NCBI GenBank assembly: GCA_016840695.1
Contig: JAEORV010000105.1
Coordinates: 1 to 6,228 of the forward strand
DNA: 6,228 nt
Direction: 5' to 3'
From: Promethearchaeota archaeon
GTDB taxonomy: Archaea > Asgardarchaeota > Lokiarchaeia > Sigyniarchaeales > SOKP01
Below are positions 1-4,989 of this stretch, piece after piece. A program made the translations under genes and the position numbers. The notes beneath the pieces were generated by a model, which searched no databases, was not told the DNA's origin, and was given only the letters and a program-made list of their open reading frames with translations. Each line of letters starts with the position of its first letter. Within the stretch, counting starts at the first letter, position 1.

Positions 1-1110
1 TCTAAAGGAATAGGAATACATGTTTATAAAGAGAAACGACATAAGAGACCCGCTTGGGATATATATAGAGGGTATACTTCAAATAGATTAAACTTAGGAA
101 AAATAAATGCATTCCATATTAGTGAAGATACAGATAAGATAAAATCAGTACAATTTACAATTGAATTTAACAAAACTATAATAAAACATTGCATTTCATT
201 AAAAAACAACTCTGATCTCGTTGAATTTAAAACGGATATTGACACAAATAGTAAGAATCTCATGTTTAAAGTGAGATTTCCGTTGAATTTACACGCAGAT
301 TATTTAACAGCTGAAATCCCGTATGGTAATTTGAAAAGAAAAATAGTACTAGAGACTCATTATGAAATAGGAAAATGGGAATTCCCCGCTCAGAAATATG
401 TAGATGTGTCAGAATCACAAGTTGGTGCTACGATCCTGAACAACTCGAAGTATGGATTTAGTTCGAATAAACAGGGCATATCTCTCACTTTATTGCGAAC
501 TCCTGCAAGAGCCAGTTCGTCATTTTATTCACATTTAGATTTAATTCCCATGAAGGAAAGGACGAAGTACATTGATTTCGGCCATAACTCAATTGATTAC
601 GCATTATGGGTTCACGAAGGAGATTTTATGGAATCAACTGCATGGAAAAAAGGCTATGAATATAATTATCCCCTATTATACGAGAAATTCAATGATGATC
701 AAGCTAAACATGATCCTTTTACAAACAGTCCAGTAAAAAATATGTTTAAAGATATCATAAAAAATGAATCATCCTTTATTTTGATAACAAATCCAAATAT
801 CATACTCCAAACTATAAAAGCTCCTGAAAAATTAATATTAGAACAAGAAGCTTGCAGCATTCAAAAAGAAGAAAACAACACCTTGTTGGTTTTAAGAATG
901 TTTGAGACCTCGGGAACTCCTCAAGAAGGCGTTAAAATTGAATTCAATGAAGCATTTAAACTAATTAATGCTGTAGAAACGGATTTATTAGAGAGAGAAG
1001 TCTCTGAGCAAGATAGAAGTTCCATTATAATCAATAATACAAAGGAAATCGTGCTCGATTTTAATAAATTTGAAATAAAAACGATAAAACTTAGCCTCTC
1101 AAATAAGTAA
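1..1110 (+). CDS. GH38 alpha-mannosidase, C-terminal part (5' truncated by window edge)
   Basis: The reading frame is open from the first base, so this is the last 369 residues of a longer protein; the first internal ATG (262) lies well inside the domain and is not the true start. The visible part matches the C-terminal beta-rich region of class II alpha-mannosidases (GH38), enzymes that remove alpha-mannose residues from glycans. Recognisable blocks are RPAWDIYRGY near residue 20, KVRFPLNLHADY followed by EIPYGNLKR (90-113), FPAQKYVDVS (128-137), LNNSKYGF (146-153), LLRTPARA (164-171) and a stretch with a G-H-x3-DYALWVHEGDF pattern (194-209). GH38 proteins are usually 800-1,050 residues, so the zinc-binding catalytic domain lies upstream and its active-site residues cannot be checked here. 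The order of blocks resembles the AMS1/MAN2C1 and prokaryotic branch. No membrane segment is seen in this part. Its stop lies 5 bases from the stop of the convergent gene. Family call is firm; substrate is unknown. Confidence 0.9.
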   Translation, partial: SKGIGIHVYKEKRHKRPAWDIYRGYTSNRLNLGKINAFHISEDTDKIKSVQFTIEFNKTIIKHCISLKNNSDLVEFKTDIDTNSKNLMFKVRFPLNLHADYLTAEIPYGNLKRKIVLETHYEIGKWEFPAQKYVDVSESQVGATILNNSKYGFSSNKQGISLTLLRTPARASSSFYSHLDLIPMKERTKYIDFGHNSIDYALWVHEGDFMESTAWKKGYEYNYPLLYEKFNDDQAKHDPFTNSPVKNMFKDIIKNESSFILITNPNIILQTIKAPEKLILEQEACSIQKEENNTLLVLRMFETSGTPQEGVKIEFNEAFKLINAVETDLLEREVSEQDRSSIIINNTKEIVLDFNKFEIKTIKLSLSNK

Positions 1111-1115
1111 GATAT

Positions 1116-1904
1116 TTATTTTTCGTCGGGAATCTGAAATGCGTTTAATAAATCTTCCATATTTCCAAGATTGCTGAATTTTTCTTCGTAAATGATCGGA
1201 ATGTTTAATTCTAAAGTTGGCAATTTGTCTTCCTTTCGAGTGTATAATTCAATTCCTTGCACTTTTTTTTCTTTCACGATCAAGCGAGTAGAATAATTGT
1301 AATCTTTAAAAAAAGTGAATCCATTGTTTAAACGACCCATTTTTATCGGTTTTATCTCGGTCTTATCCTCTTGAACGAACGCTTCCGTTTTTTCCTCTTC
1401 TCTATAGATATTTCCACCGATTAATATAAACTTTTTCAAAAATTCTTCTTGAGGTGGCAGGGGTATCTCTTTAATGAGTTCAATTGCTCGATTAATGTTG
1501 AGAAATTCGTGAACGGAAGGAACTGCCGCTTCTGGATCGTCTTTAACCTGCTCGGGAAAGTCTTCTTTTTCAAGAGCTCTCGCTCGACCTCCTCCAAGAG
1601 GTTTTTCCATTATCTCTTGAAACAAATCAGCATCCTTAGGAAGCTCGTTTAGGAAAAATATTCTATAAAACAGCCTTAACTGGATTCGCATCAATCCTGC
1701 CGATATTCCCCCGAATATTTGCATCTTAAAGGGGCATTTCGGACCATAGTACGTCCAAATCCTCTTACTATCATGGTCTACTAAAAGATACGCGATTTGA
1801 TCGTGATCTTCTGTAAACACGTTCTTTACTGTCGCACCTTCTGTAATTTCAACAGTTTTAAAGTAGGGATATTCCTCTAACTCGACAACTTCAAAAATCT
1901 GCAT
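1116..1904 (-). CDS. Uncharacterised 262-residue protein, possibly gelsolin-like at the N-terminus
   Basis: I cannot assign this gene with confidence. It starts at an ATG (1904) about 4 bases after the expected transcription start of a good TATA element, and ends 5 bases from the convergent mannosidase gene. There is no signal peptide or clear membrane helix, so a cytosolic protein is likely. Residues 1-90 look like one compact alpha/beta domain: a hydrophobic strand (AYLLVDHD, 38-45), then KRIWTYYGP (47-55), a glycine-containing helix (IFGGISAGLMRIQ, 63-75) and LFYRIFFLNE (78-87). The pattern 'strand, D-x-D, K-x-I-W-x-Y-x-G-P/K, helix' recalls gelsolin-type domains, where a conserved strand ends in a WxG-like turn. 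An acidic linker with a GGG turn (about 90-135) follows, then a second part rich in Lys and Glu (136-262) containing FILIGGNIYREEE (159-171), which could be a second beta-rich domain. A gelsolin-like role in cytoskeleton control would fit an Asgard genome but rests on pattern resemblance only. Confidence 0.8.
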   Translation of the reverse strand: MQIFEVVELEEYPYFKTVEITEGATVKNVFTEDHDQIAYLLVDHDSKRIWTYYGPKCPFKMQIFGGISAGLMRIQLRLFYRIFFLNELPKDADLFQEIMEKPLGGGRARALEKEDFPEQVKDDPEAAVPSVHEFLNINRAIELIKEIPLPPQEEFLKKFILIGGNIYREEEKTEAFVQEDKTEIKPIKMGRLNNGFTFFKDYNYSTRLIVKEKKVQGIELYTRKEDKLPTLELNIPIIYEEKFSNLGNMEDLLNAFQIPDEK

Positions 1905-1925
1905 GCAAGCTTATTCTCGTTTCAA

Positions 1926-1941
1926 TTATATATTTTTTATA
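1926..1941 (-). promoter_or_regulatory. TATA element of the 262-residue protein gene
   Basis: On the minus strand this reads TATAAAAAATATATAA, a long TATA-like tract. About 26 bases downstream of its centre is position ~1908, which places the start of transcription almost at the ATG at 1904, so the mRNA would be nearly leaderless. No Shine-Dalgarno sequence is present to argue otherwise. Confidence 0.45.
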
Positions 1942-1978
1942 GGGCATTATCTATTATATTCTTTTCAATGAAAAATGA

Positions 1979-1990
1979 AAAAATATTTAT
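1979..1990 (+). promoter_or_regulatory. TATA element of the rps6e-rpl24e operon
   Basis: AAAAATATTTAT preceded by a purine-rich stretch resembling a BRE. Transcription would start near 2010, giving a leader of roughly 40 bases before the rps6e ATG. It stands back to back with the promoter of the leftward gene inside the intergenic region of 149 bases. Confidence 0.4.
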
Positions 1991-2053
1991 GAAATTCTGT
2001 ATTATCACTCTTATTAATGTAATTTTCCTTTTTAAGTTTGAAAAAGAGATATC

Positions 2054-2461
2054 ATGTCTTCTGATAAAATAGTGTACAAGCTGAACATAAGCGGTGGCAA
2101 GGAAGGTCCCGGGAAAGGCCAATCGAAGCTCATCGAAATAGACGAGAAAAAGTTCCGGTTTGAAGGAATGAAAATCGGAGATTCGATAAAAGGAGGGCTT
2201 ATAGGGTTCCCAAATTACGAATTTCTCATTACCGGAGGGAGCGATAGAAGCGGATTTCCCATGAGAAAAGACGTTCACGGTCCGGTGAAGAAAAAGATTC
2301 TCGTGTCTAAGAGAGGTATAGGGTATAAACCGCTAAGAAAGGGCCAAAAAAGGCGTAAAACCGTAAGAGGAAACGAAATCACATACGACATGACGCTCAT
2401 TAATCTATTAGTGACTAAATACGGAGAAGCCGAGCTTTTCCAAAAGATAGAAGAGGAATAA
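2054..2461 (+). CDS. rps6e: 30S ribosomal protein eS6 (S6e)
   Basis: Small-subunit ribosomal protein of archaea and eukaryotes; it binds 16S/18S rRNA on the body of the small subunit. The 135-residue product has the normal archaeal length; eukaryotic S6 is about 250 residues because of a C-terminal phosphorylated tail, absent here. Family signatures are the N-terminal KLNISGGKEG, the FPNYEFLITGGSDRSGFPMR block and the following HGPVKKKILVSKRGIGYKP with a basic RKGQKRRKTVRGNEI segment that contacts rRNA. The ATG at 2054 gives the expected N-terminus; the Shine-Dalgarno match upstream (GAGAT) is weak. The gene begins an apparent two-gene operon with rpl24e, 21 bases downstream. In many archaea rps6e neighbours infB; that arrangement is not seen in this window. 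Confidence 0.96.
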   Translation: MSSDKIVYKLNISGGKEGPGKGQSKLIEIDEKKFRFEGMKIGDSIKGGLIGFPNYEFLITGGSDRSGFPMRKDVHGPVKKKILVSKRGIGYKPLRKGQKRRKTVRGNEITYDMTLINLLVTKYGEAELFQKIEEE

Positions 2462-2482
2462 GCAATTCGGAGTTGAACACGC

Positions 2483-2665
2483 ATGGTCAAGGTAAAAAAA
2501 TGCTCATTTTGTCAATATGACGTGCCTATTGGAAGGGGTATCATGTTCGTTAAAAAGGACGGGACTATCTTGAATTTTTGCACGAACAAATGCAAGAAGG
2601 CAATGTTAGATTACAAGAAAAACCCGAGAAAAACACGCTGGACCAAACTTTACGGTCAACAGTAA
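2483..2665 (+). CDS. rpl24e: 50S ribosomal protein eL24 (L24e), zinc-binding
   Basis: A 60-residue large-subunit ribosomal protein shared by archaea and eukaryotes. The zinc ribbon is complete: C7-x2-C10 and C33-x3-C37. Typical family blocks are KCSFCQYDVPIGRG, the FVKKDGTILNFC strand pair and the basic tail KNPRKTRWTKLY that contacts rRNA. The length is normal for archaeal eL24; eukaryotic forms carry a long C-terminal extension. The ATG at 2483 is preceded by GGAG at 2469-2472 with a 10-base spacer, and follows the rps6e stop by 21 bases, so the two genes are probably cotranscribed. In many archaea this gene sits directly after rpl7ae-rps28e; here those two lie about 480 bases further right, with rpoN in between on the other strand. 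Confidence 0.96.
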   Translation: MVKVKKCSFCQYDVPIGRGIMFVKKDGTILNFCTNKCKKAMLDYKKNPRKTRWTKLYGQQ

Positions 2666-2701
2666 AAAATAATATTTTAAACTTATTTCCCGCTTATTTA
2701 C

Positions 2702-2902
2702 TTATTGTAACCTTGGAAATTTTAATAGATCGTCTATTAAATCGACATGCGAAACGATCATTCTTCGACAACAAAACCGCTTGATGTCCAATTGTTCGAA
2801 AGCTTTTTCGGCGCTTTCTCCCTTCTCTAACATCTCTAAGTAAGGCTCATATTTATCGGCGATCAACTTACCACAACTAAAACAGCGTATAGGAATTATA
2901 AC
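2702..2902 (-). CDS. rpoN: DNA-directed RNA polymerase subunit Rpo10 (RpoN), non-canonical start
   Basis: Homologue of eukaryotic Rpb10, a small zinc-binding subunit that helps assemble the Rpo3-Rpo11 platform of RNA polymerase. Translating the minus strand from 2902 gives 66 residues beginning VIIPIRCFSCG, matching the usual MIIPxRCFxCG start of the family, and ending at TAA (2702-2704). Zinc ligands are C7 and C10 (CFSC) and the adjacent C44-C45 in RFCCRRM; the conserved SHVDLIDDLL follows. The reading frame is intact, but the codon where the initiator Met belongs is GTT (2902-2900), and no in-frame ATG, GTG or TTG lies between the upstream stop codon and this point. A strong GGAGGAG at 2917-2911 sits 8 bases before GTT, so initiation is expected right here, at GTT, or at the adjacent ATA or ATT. 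A sequencing or assembly error (GTG to GTT) would explain it equally well. Standard gene callers would miss or shorten this gene. It converges with rpl24e at a gap of 36 bases. Confidence 0.9.
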   Translation of the reverse strand, partial: VIIPIRCFSCGKLIADKYEPYLEMLEKGESAEKAFEQLDIKRFCCRRMIVSHVDLIDDLLKFPRLQ

Positions 2903-2910
2903 GGTTATAT

Positions 2911-2917
2911 CTCCTCC
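2911..2917 (-). promoter_or_regulatory. Strong Shine-Dalgarno sequence of rpoN
   Basis: GGAGGAG on the minus strand, 8 bases before the GTT codon aligned with the family's initiator Met. It is the best ribosome binding site in the window and the main reason to place the rpoN start at or within two codons of 2902 despite the lack of a standard start codon. Confidence 0.7.
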
Positions 2918-2954
2918 AGATTCTTTGTAACAGTTAATTTTTTTAATTTAATAA

Positions 2955-2964
2955 GATATATAAG
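2955..2964 (-). promoter_or_regulatory. TATA element of rpoN
   Basis: CTTATATATC on the minus strand. Transcription would begin near 2934, giving a leader of about 30 bases that carries the GGAGGAG ribosome binding site. Located in the divergent region between rpoN and rpl7ae. Confidence 0.4.
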
Positions 2965-2996
2965 AGATTTGAAAAAAAACTCATAATAAATTAAGT

Positions 2997-3030
2997 ATCT
3001 AAAAGAAACATCCTAAAAAAATTTTTAGAT
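2997..3030. repeat. 8-bp inverted repeat (possible hairpin) between rpoN and rpl7ae
   Basis: ATCTAAAA at 2997-3004 is matched by TTTTAGAT at 3023-3030, with an 18-base loop. The stem is AT-rich and therefore weak as RNA. It lies upstream of both divergent promoters, outside any coding frame. A protein-binding site or chance pairing in AT-rich DNA are both possible. Confidence 0.3.
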
Positions 3031-3044
3031 TGTCGTGGTTCCTA

Positions 3045-3105
3045 ATCACAAATTTTATTTACAATCCTACACTATTTTCCTCATTAAATATCAATGATTT
3101 GTGAT
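3045..3105. repeat. 9-bp inverted repeat next to the rpl7ae promoter
   Basis: ATCACAAAT at 3045-3053 is the exact reverse complement of ATTTGTGAT at 3097-3105, with 43 bases between the arms. The right arm runs directly into the presumed TATA element of rpl7ae (3103-3113), so a protein bound there would compete with the basal transcription factors. Operator is an inference; the two arms could also be unrelated sites of one factor. Confidence 0.35.
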
Positions 3106-3113
3106 AATATATC
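3103..3113 (+). promoter_or_regulatory. TATA element of the rpl7ae-rps28e operon
   Basis: GATAATATATC. Transcription would start near 3133-3138, only a few bases before the ATG at 3141, which favours ATG 3141 over the in-frame TTG at 3126 as start of rpl7ae and implies a leaderless or nearly leaderless mRNA. A second AT-rich tract (about 3116-3125) is too close to the gene to serve the ATG. Confidence 0.4.
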
Positions 3114-3140
3114 GAAAAAATATATTTGAATGAGAAAAAA

Positions 3141-3512
3141 ATGAGTTACGTAAAATATAAAGTACCAGAAAACCTGCAAAAAGCAATTAAAACGGCGGTT
3201 ACTTCAATAGCCGAAGCTCGAGAGAGCAAGATAAGAAAAGGGATGAACGAGGTAACCAAATCTATTGAACGAGGAACTGCTAAATTTATCATAATGGCAG
3301 AAGACGTGAGCCCTCCTGAGATATTGTTTCATGTACCAATGTTATGTGACGAGAAAAAAATTCCTTACGCTTATCTTAAAACTAAAAAAGATATTGGAAC
3401 CGTTGCGAAAATTAATGTTGGCTCGAGTGCTATATCAATTGAAAGTTTTGGCCAAGGAAACGACAAGGTTCTTGACGATATCATAAAAAAAGTCAAAGAA
3501 TTAAACAAGTGA
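3141..3512 (+). CDS. rpl7ae: 50S ribosomal protein L7Ae (eL8 family), kink-turn RNA-binding
   Basis: Multifunctional archaeal RNA-binding protein: a large-subunit ribosomal protein and also the kink-turn binder that nucleates box C/D and H/ACA guide RNPs and takes part in RNase P. The product from ATG 3141 has 123 residues, the usual length. The kink-turn contact block is KIRKGMNEVTKSIERG (30-45), followed by FIIMAEDVSPPEILFHVP (49-66) and the C-terminal variable-loop strand around SSAISIES (95-102). An in-frame TTG at 3126 would add five residues (MNEKK); I prefer the ATG because the family starts close to YVKYKVPE and because the TATA position allows little leader. The gene is followed after 14 bases by rps28e, a widely conserved archaeal pair, so the two are very probably one operon. 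Confidence 0.95.
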   Translation: MSYVKYKVPENLQKAIKTAVTSIAEARESKIRKGMNEVTKSIERGTAKFIIMAEDVSPPEILFHVPMLCDEKKIPYAYLKTKKDIGTVAKINVGSSAISIESFGQGNDKVLDDIIKKVKELNK

Positions 3513-3526
3513 GAAGGTGAAAGCTC

Positions 3527-3772
3527 TTGGTAAAGCTTGAAAAGGGAAAAGGCGCTGATTTTAAGGATTTCTCCATACCAGCCCAAGTAATCCAAATTGT
3601 TGGACGAACGGGTTTAACAGGTGAAATCAATCAAATTAAAGTCAGGATTCTTGAAGGCCCTGATAAGAACAGAATTCTCACCAGAAACGTGAAAGGTCCA
3701 GTAAAAGTAGACGATATCGTTGTTCTCAGGGAAGTTGAAAGAGAAGCACGAAAAATAAGAAAGCGTCGTTAA
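3527..3772 (+). CDS. rps28e: 30S ribosomal protein eS28 (S28e)
   Basis: Small OB-fold ribosomal protein located near the mRNA exit and E site of the small subunit. The 81-residue product ends in the highly characteristic [15 protein letters not shown] and contains [20 protein letters not shown] and [14 protein letters not shown], all hallmarks of the family. The start is TTG at 3527, the only possible one: a stop codon (3518-3520) lies three codons upstream in frame and no later ATG precedes the conserved region. A GGTGA ribosome binding site at 3516-3520 has a 6-base spacer. The N-terminus carries about 15 lysine- and acid-rich residues before IPAQVIQ, making it slightly longer than many archaeal homologues (about 70). 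It is the second gene of the rpl7ae operon and converges with the RHH gene 15 bases away. Confidence 0.95.
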   Translation: MVKLEKGKGADFKDFSIPAQVIQIVGRTGLTGEINQIKVRILEGPDKNRILTRNVKGPVKVDDIVVLREVEREARKIRKRR

Positions 3773-3778
3773 ATATTG

Positions 3779-3810
3779 TTATTATTTTTATTCTAAATCT
3801 AATTTTTTTT
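3779..3810 (+). terminator. T-rich tract after rps28e, possible archaeal terminator
   Basis: After the rps28e stop the plus strand has several T runs, ending in eight consecutive T at 3803-3810. Archaeal RNA polymerase terminates at such T-rich stretches without needing a hairpin. The tract overlaps the 3' end of the convergent RHH gene, where it encodes lysine-rich residues, so its role is not proven. Confidence 0.3.
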
Positions 3811-4027
3811 CAAGTAAAGCATCGTCAAGAAAATTTTCCATCATGTCTAAGTTTTGAAATTCATCTTGTAGAAATTCTCTTAACGCAGTCCTAATAGCTT
3901 CAGACCTGCTTGGTATGAGTTTTAAACGGATTAACTTTTGAATGACCTCGTCGTATTGATCTGGCAGGTTAATCGTGATATTACGAAGTTCTGGTTTTTC
4001 TTCACTGTTTCTATCTTTACCTGCCAA
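3788..4027 (-). CDS. Ribbon-helix-helix (CopG/Arc type) DNA-binding protein
   Basis: A 79-residue protein with a clear ribbon-helix-helix domain: a beta strand (LRNITINLP, 14-22), helix A (DQYDEVIQKLIRLKL, 23-37), the turn IPSRSEAIR (38-46) and helix B to about residue 55 (TALREFLQDEF). The SRSEAIR-x-ALREFL pattern is typical of archaeal CopG-family regulators, which dimerise and insert the paired strands into the DNA major groove; the polar residues at 15, 16, 18 and 20 would face DNA. The rest is an acidic tail (58-79, DDALLEKKLDLE) that could bind a partner. The start is TTG at 4027, the only candidate after an in-frame stop, with GGAG at 4036-4039 and an 8-base spacer. It is not obviously an antitoxin, as no toxin-like gene is adjacent. 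Its target is unknown; autoregulation through the repeats at 4132-4173 is a guess. Confidence 0.88.
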   Translation of the reverse strand: MAGKDRNSEEKPELRNITINLPDQYDEVIQKLIRLKLIPSRSEAIRTALREFLQDEFQNLDMMENFLDDALLEKKLDLE

Positions 4028-4307
4028 ATTCCTTGCTCCAAAATTATAGGATTTTTGTAAAATTTAATGTTGTCATGTAGAGTATCAGTTTGCACTACAA
4101 AGGAGTTAAAAACCCTTACCTATCCACTTTATTGTTATATAAAACTATAAGCATTGTTGTTATATAAAACTATCTGCATATTTAAAGTGCTCAAAATCAG
4201 ATGGAATATTTTCAATTATATTTAAATAAATTCAATTTTAGTTAAACAATCAATATTCAAGTTAAAATCTCGAATGAACATGTTGAAATATGATTATTAG
4301 AATGAGA
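4028..4307. other. Non-coding region between the RHH gene and bud32
   Basis: This stretch of 280 bases holds no credible gene. It should contain the 3' end of the leftward kae1-bud32 transcript and the promoter of the leftward RHH gene (TATA-like CTATAATTTT near 4045-4054 on the minus strand, in addition to the repeats at 4132-4173). A small hairpin can be drawn at 4100-4117 (AAGG-A-GTT paired with AAC-CCTT, one bulge). Several short open frames of 10-27 codons exist on both strands, all without ribosome binding sites or recognisable sequence. Confidence 0.5.
4132..4173. repeat. Perfect 17-bp direct repeat with TATA-like core, upstream of the RHH gene
   Basis: TTGTTATATAAAACTAT occurs at 4132-4148 and again, without mismatch, at 4157-4173; the period is 25 bp with 8 unrelated bases between. 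Each copy contains TTATATAA, itself a palindrome, so it can act as a TATA element in either direction. The nearest gene start in that context is the RHH gene, about 105 bases downstream on the minus strand. A tandem operator, a duplicated promoter, or a recent small duplication are all possible. Confidence 0.65.
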
Positions 4308-4982
4308 TTACAATCGATCTTCTTTTTTCACATACCTACCTCGCGTTTCGATTACAGCTATATTTTTGATGATTGATGTACTTTCATCTACTTGTGCTTT
4401 ACTATATTCTTCTTTATAGCCTTTGAGAAACGCAGCGTAGCACATTTCGTAATGTGTTCCATGAGAAGATATGAGAACTCTCTTGAACAAGTGGAGATCA
4501 ACGCTTTTATCTTCTATCGAGTCAGAATAATCGTGAAGACCAAAATCAATAAGAAAAAGTTCGTCGTTATCAGTAATTATCATGTTAGAGGTCGTGATAT
4601 CACCGTGCACGTGTCCATTTTCGTGTAATTTCGCAATGAAAATCCCGATTTTCTTGAATAGCTTTATTTTCTTTGACTCATCCATTTGATCTAGAATATC
4701 TTTCAGTTTTTCGCCTTTTATATATTTCATTACAATGGACGAGCTTTCCACGTCAATCTCGTATACTTGAGGGCAGTTCAATCCATAATTTTTGACCTTA
4801 ATTAACGCTCTCGCTTCGTTTAGCGTCCTCTTTGTTCTTATTCGTTTATCCAACTCTTCCAGGCGATATTTTTTGGGAACACGATGCTTAAAAATGGCTT
4901 CGTTACCGAACCAATTCCCGTAATAGAGGTTAGCTTCCGCGCCCTTGCGAATTAACTTCTCCTTGACGATAGGCGAGTTCAT
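4308..4982 (-). CDS. bud32: KEOPS complex serine/threonine kinase-ATPase Bud32
   Basis: Atypical small protein kinase (RIO-like) of the KEOPS complex, which makes N6-threonylcarbamoyladenosine (t6A) on ANN-decoding tRNAs; Bud32 binds Kae1 and its ATPase activity supports the cycle. The 224-residue product is the usual length for a stand-alone Bud32. Motifs: GAEA nucleotide loop (14-17), lysine K32 in FKHRVPKKYR, R-T-x-x-E-A-R helix (49-58, E56), catalytic HGDITTSN (126-133, D128 and N133), metal-binding DFG (146-148) and DKSVDL (158-163). The C-terminal tail RGRYVKKEDRL retains the RGR element that in the family is usually followed by a basic tail contacting tRNA. The gene follows kae1 by 7 bases and a GGAGG lies within the kae1 end, so translation is probably coupled. 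kae1 and bud32 are separate here; in many euryarchaea they are fused. Confidence 0.96.
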   Translation of the reverse strand: MNSPIVKEKLIRKGAEANLYYGNWFGNEAIFKHRVPKKYRLEELDKRIRTKRTLNEARALIKVKNYGLNCPQVYEIDVESSSIVMKYIKGEKLKDILDQMDESKKIKLFKKIGIFIAKLHENGHVHGDITTSNMIITDNDELFLIDFGLHDYSDSIEDKSVDLHLFKRVLISSHGTHYEMCYAAFLKGYKEEYSKAQVDESTSIIKNIAVIETRGRYVKKEDRL

Positions 4983-4989
4983 TGTTTCT

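Noticed and set aside
1937..2278. 113-codon open frame on the minus strand across eS6
   Set aside because: It lies almost entirely antisense to the unmistakable eS6 gene and resembles no known family; it is a shadow frame.
2578..2784. 68-codon open frame on the plus strand overlapping eL24 and rpoN
   Set aside because: It overlaps eL24 in another frame and then runs antisense to rpoN, both of which are certain; no ribosome binding site or family match.
3031..3056. GTGGTTCCTAATCAC resembling a tRNA T-arm
   Set aside because: The loop lacks the required purine and A of the TTCRA consensus, and no acceptor, D or anticodon arms can be drawn around it.
3090..3140. Possible kink-turn for L7Ae autoregulation before rpl7ae
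   Set aside because: TGAT and GTGAT words are present, but no flanking stems with tandem G-A pairs can be built, and the promoter position implies almost no leader RNA.
3788..4027. RHH protein as antitoxin of a toxin-antitoxin pair
   Set aside because: No small toxin-like gene lies next to it; the flanking genes are eS28 and a non-coding region, so it is treated as a plain regulator.
4067..4150. 27-codon plus-strand open frame upstream of the direct repeats
   Set aside because: No Shine-Dalgarno sequence, no recognisable composition, and it ends inside the first repeat copy; expected by chance.
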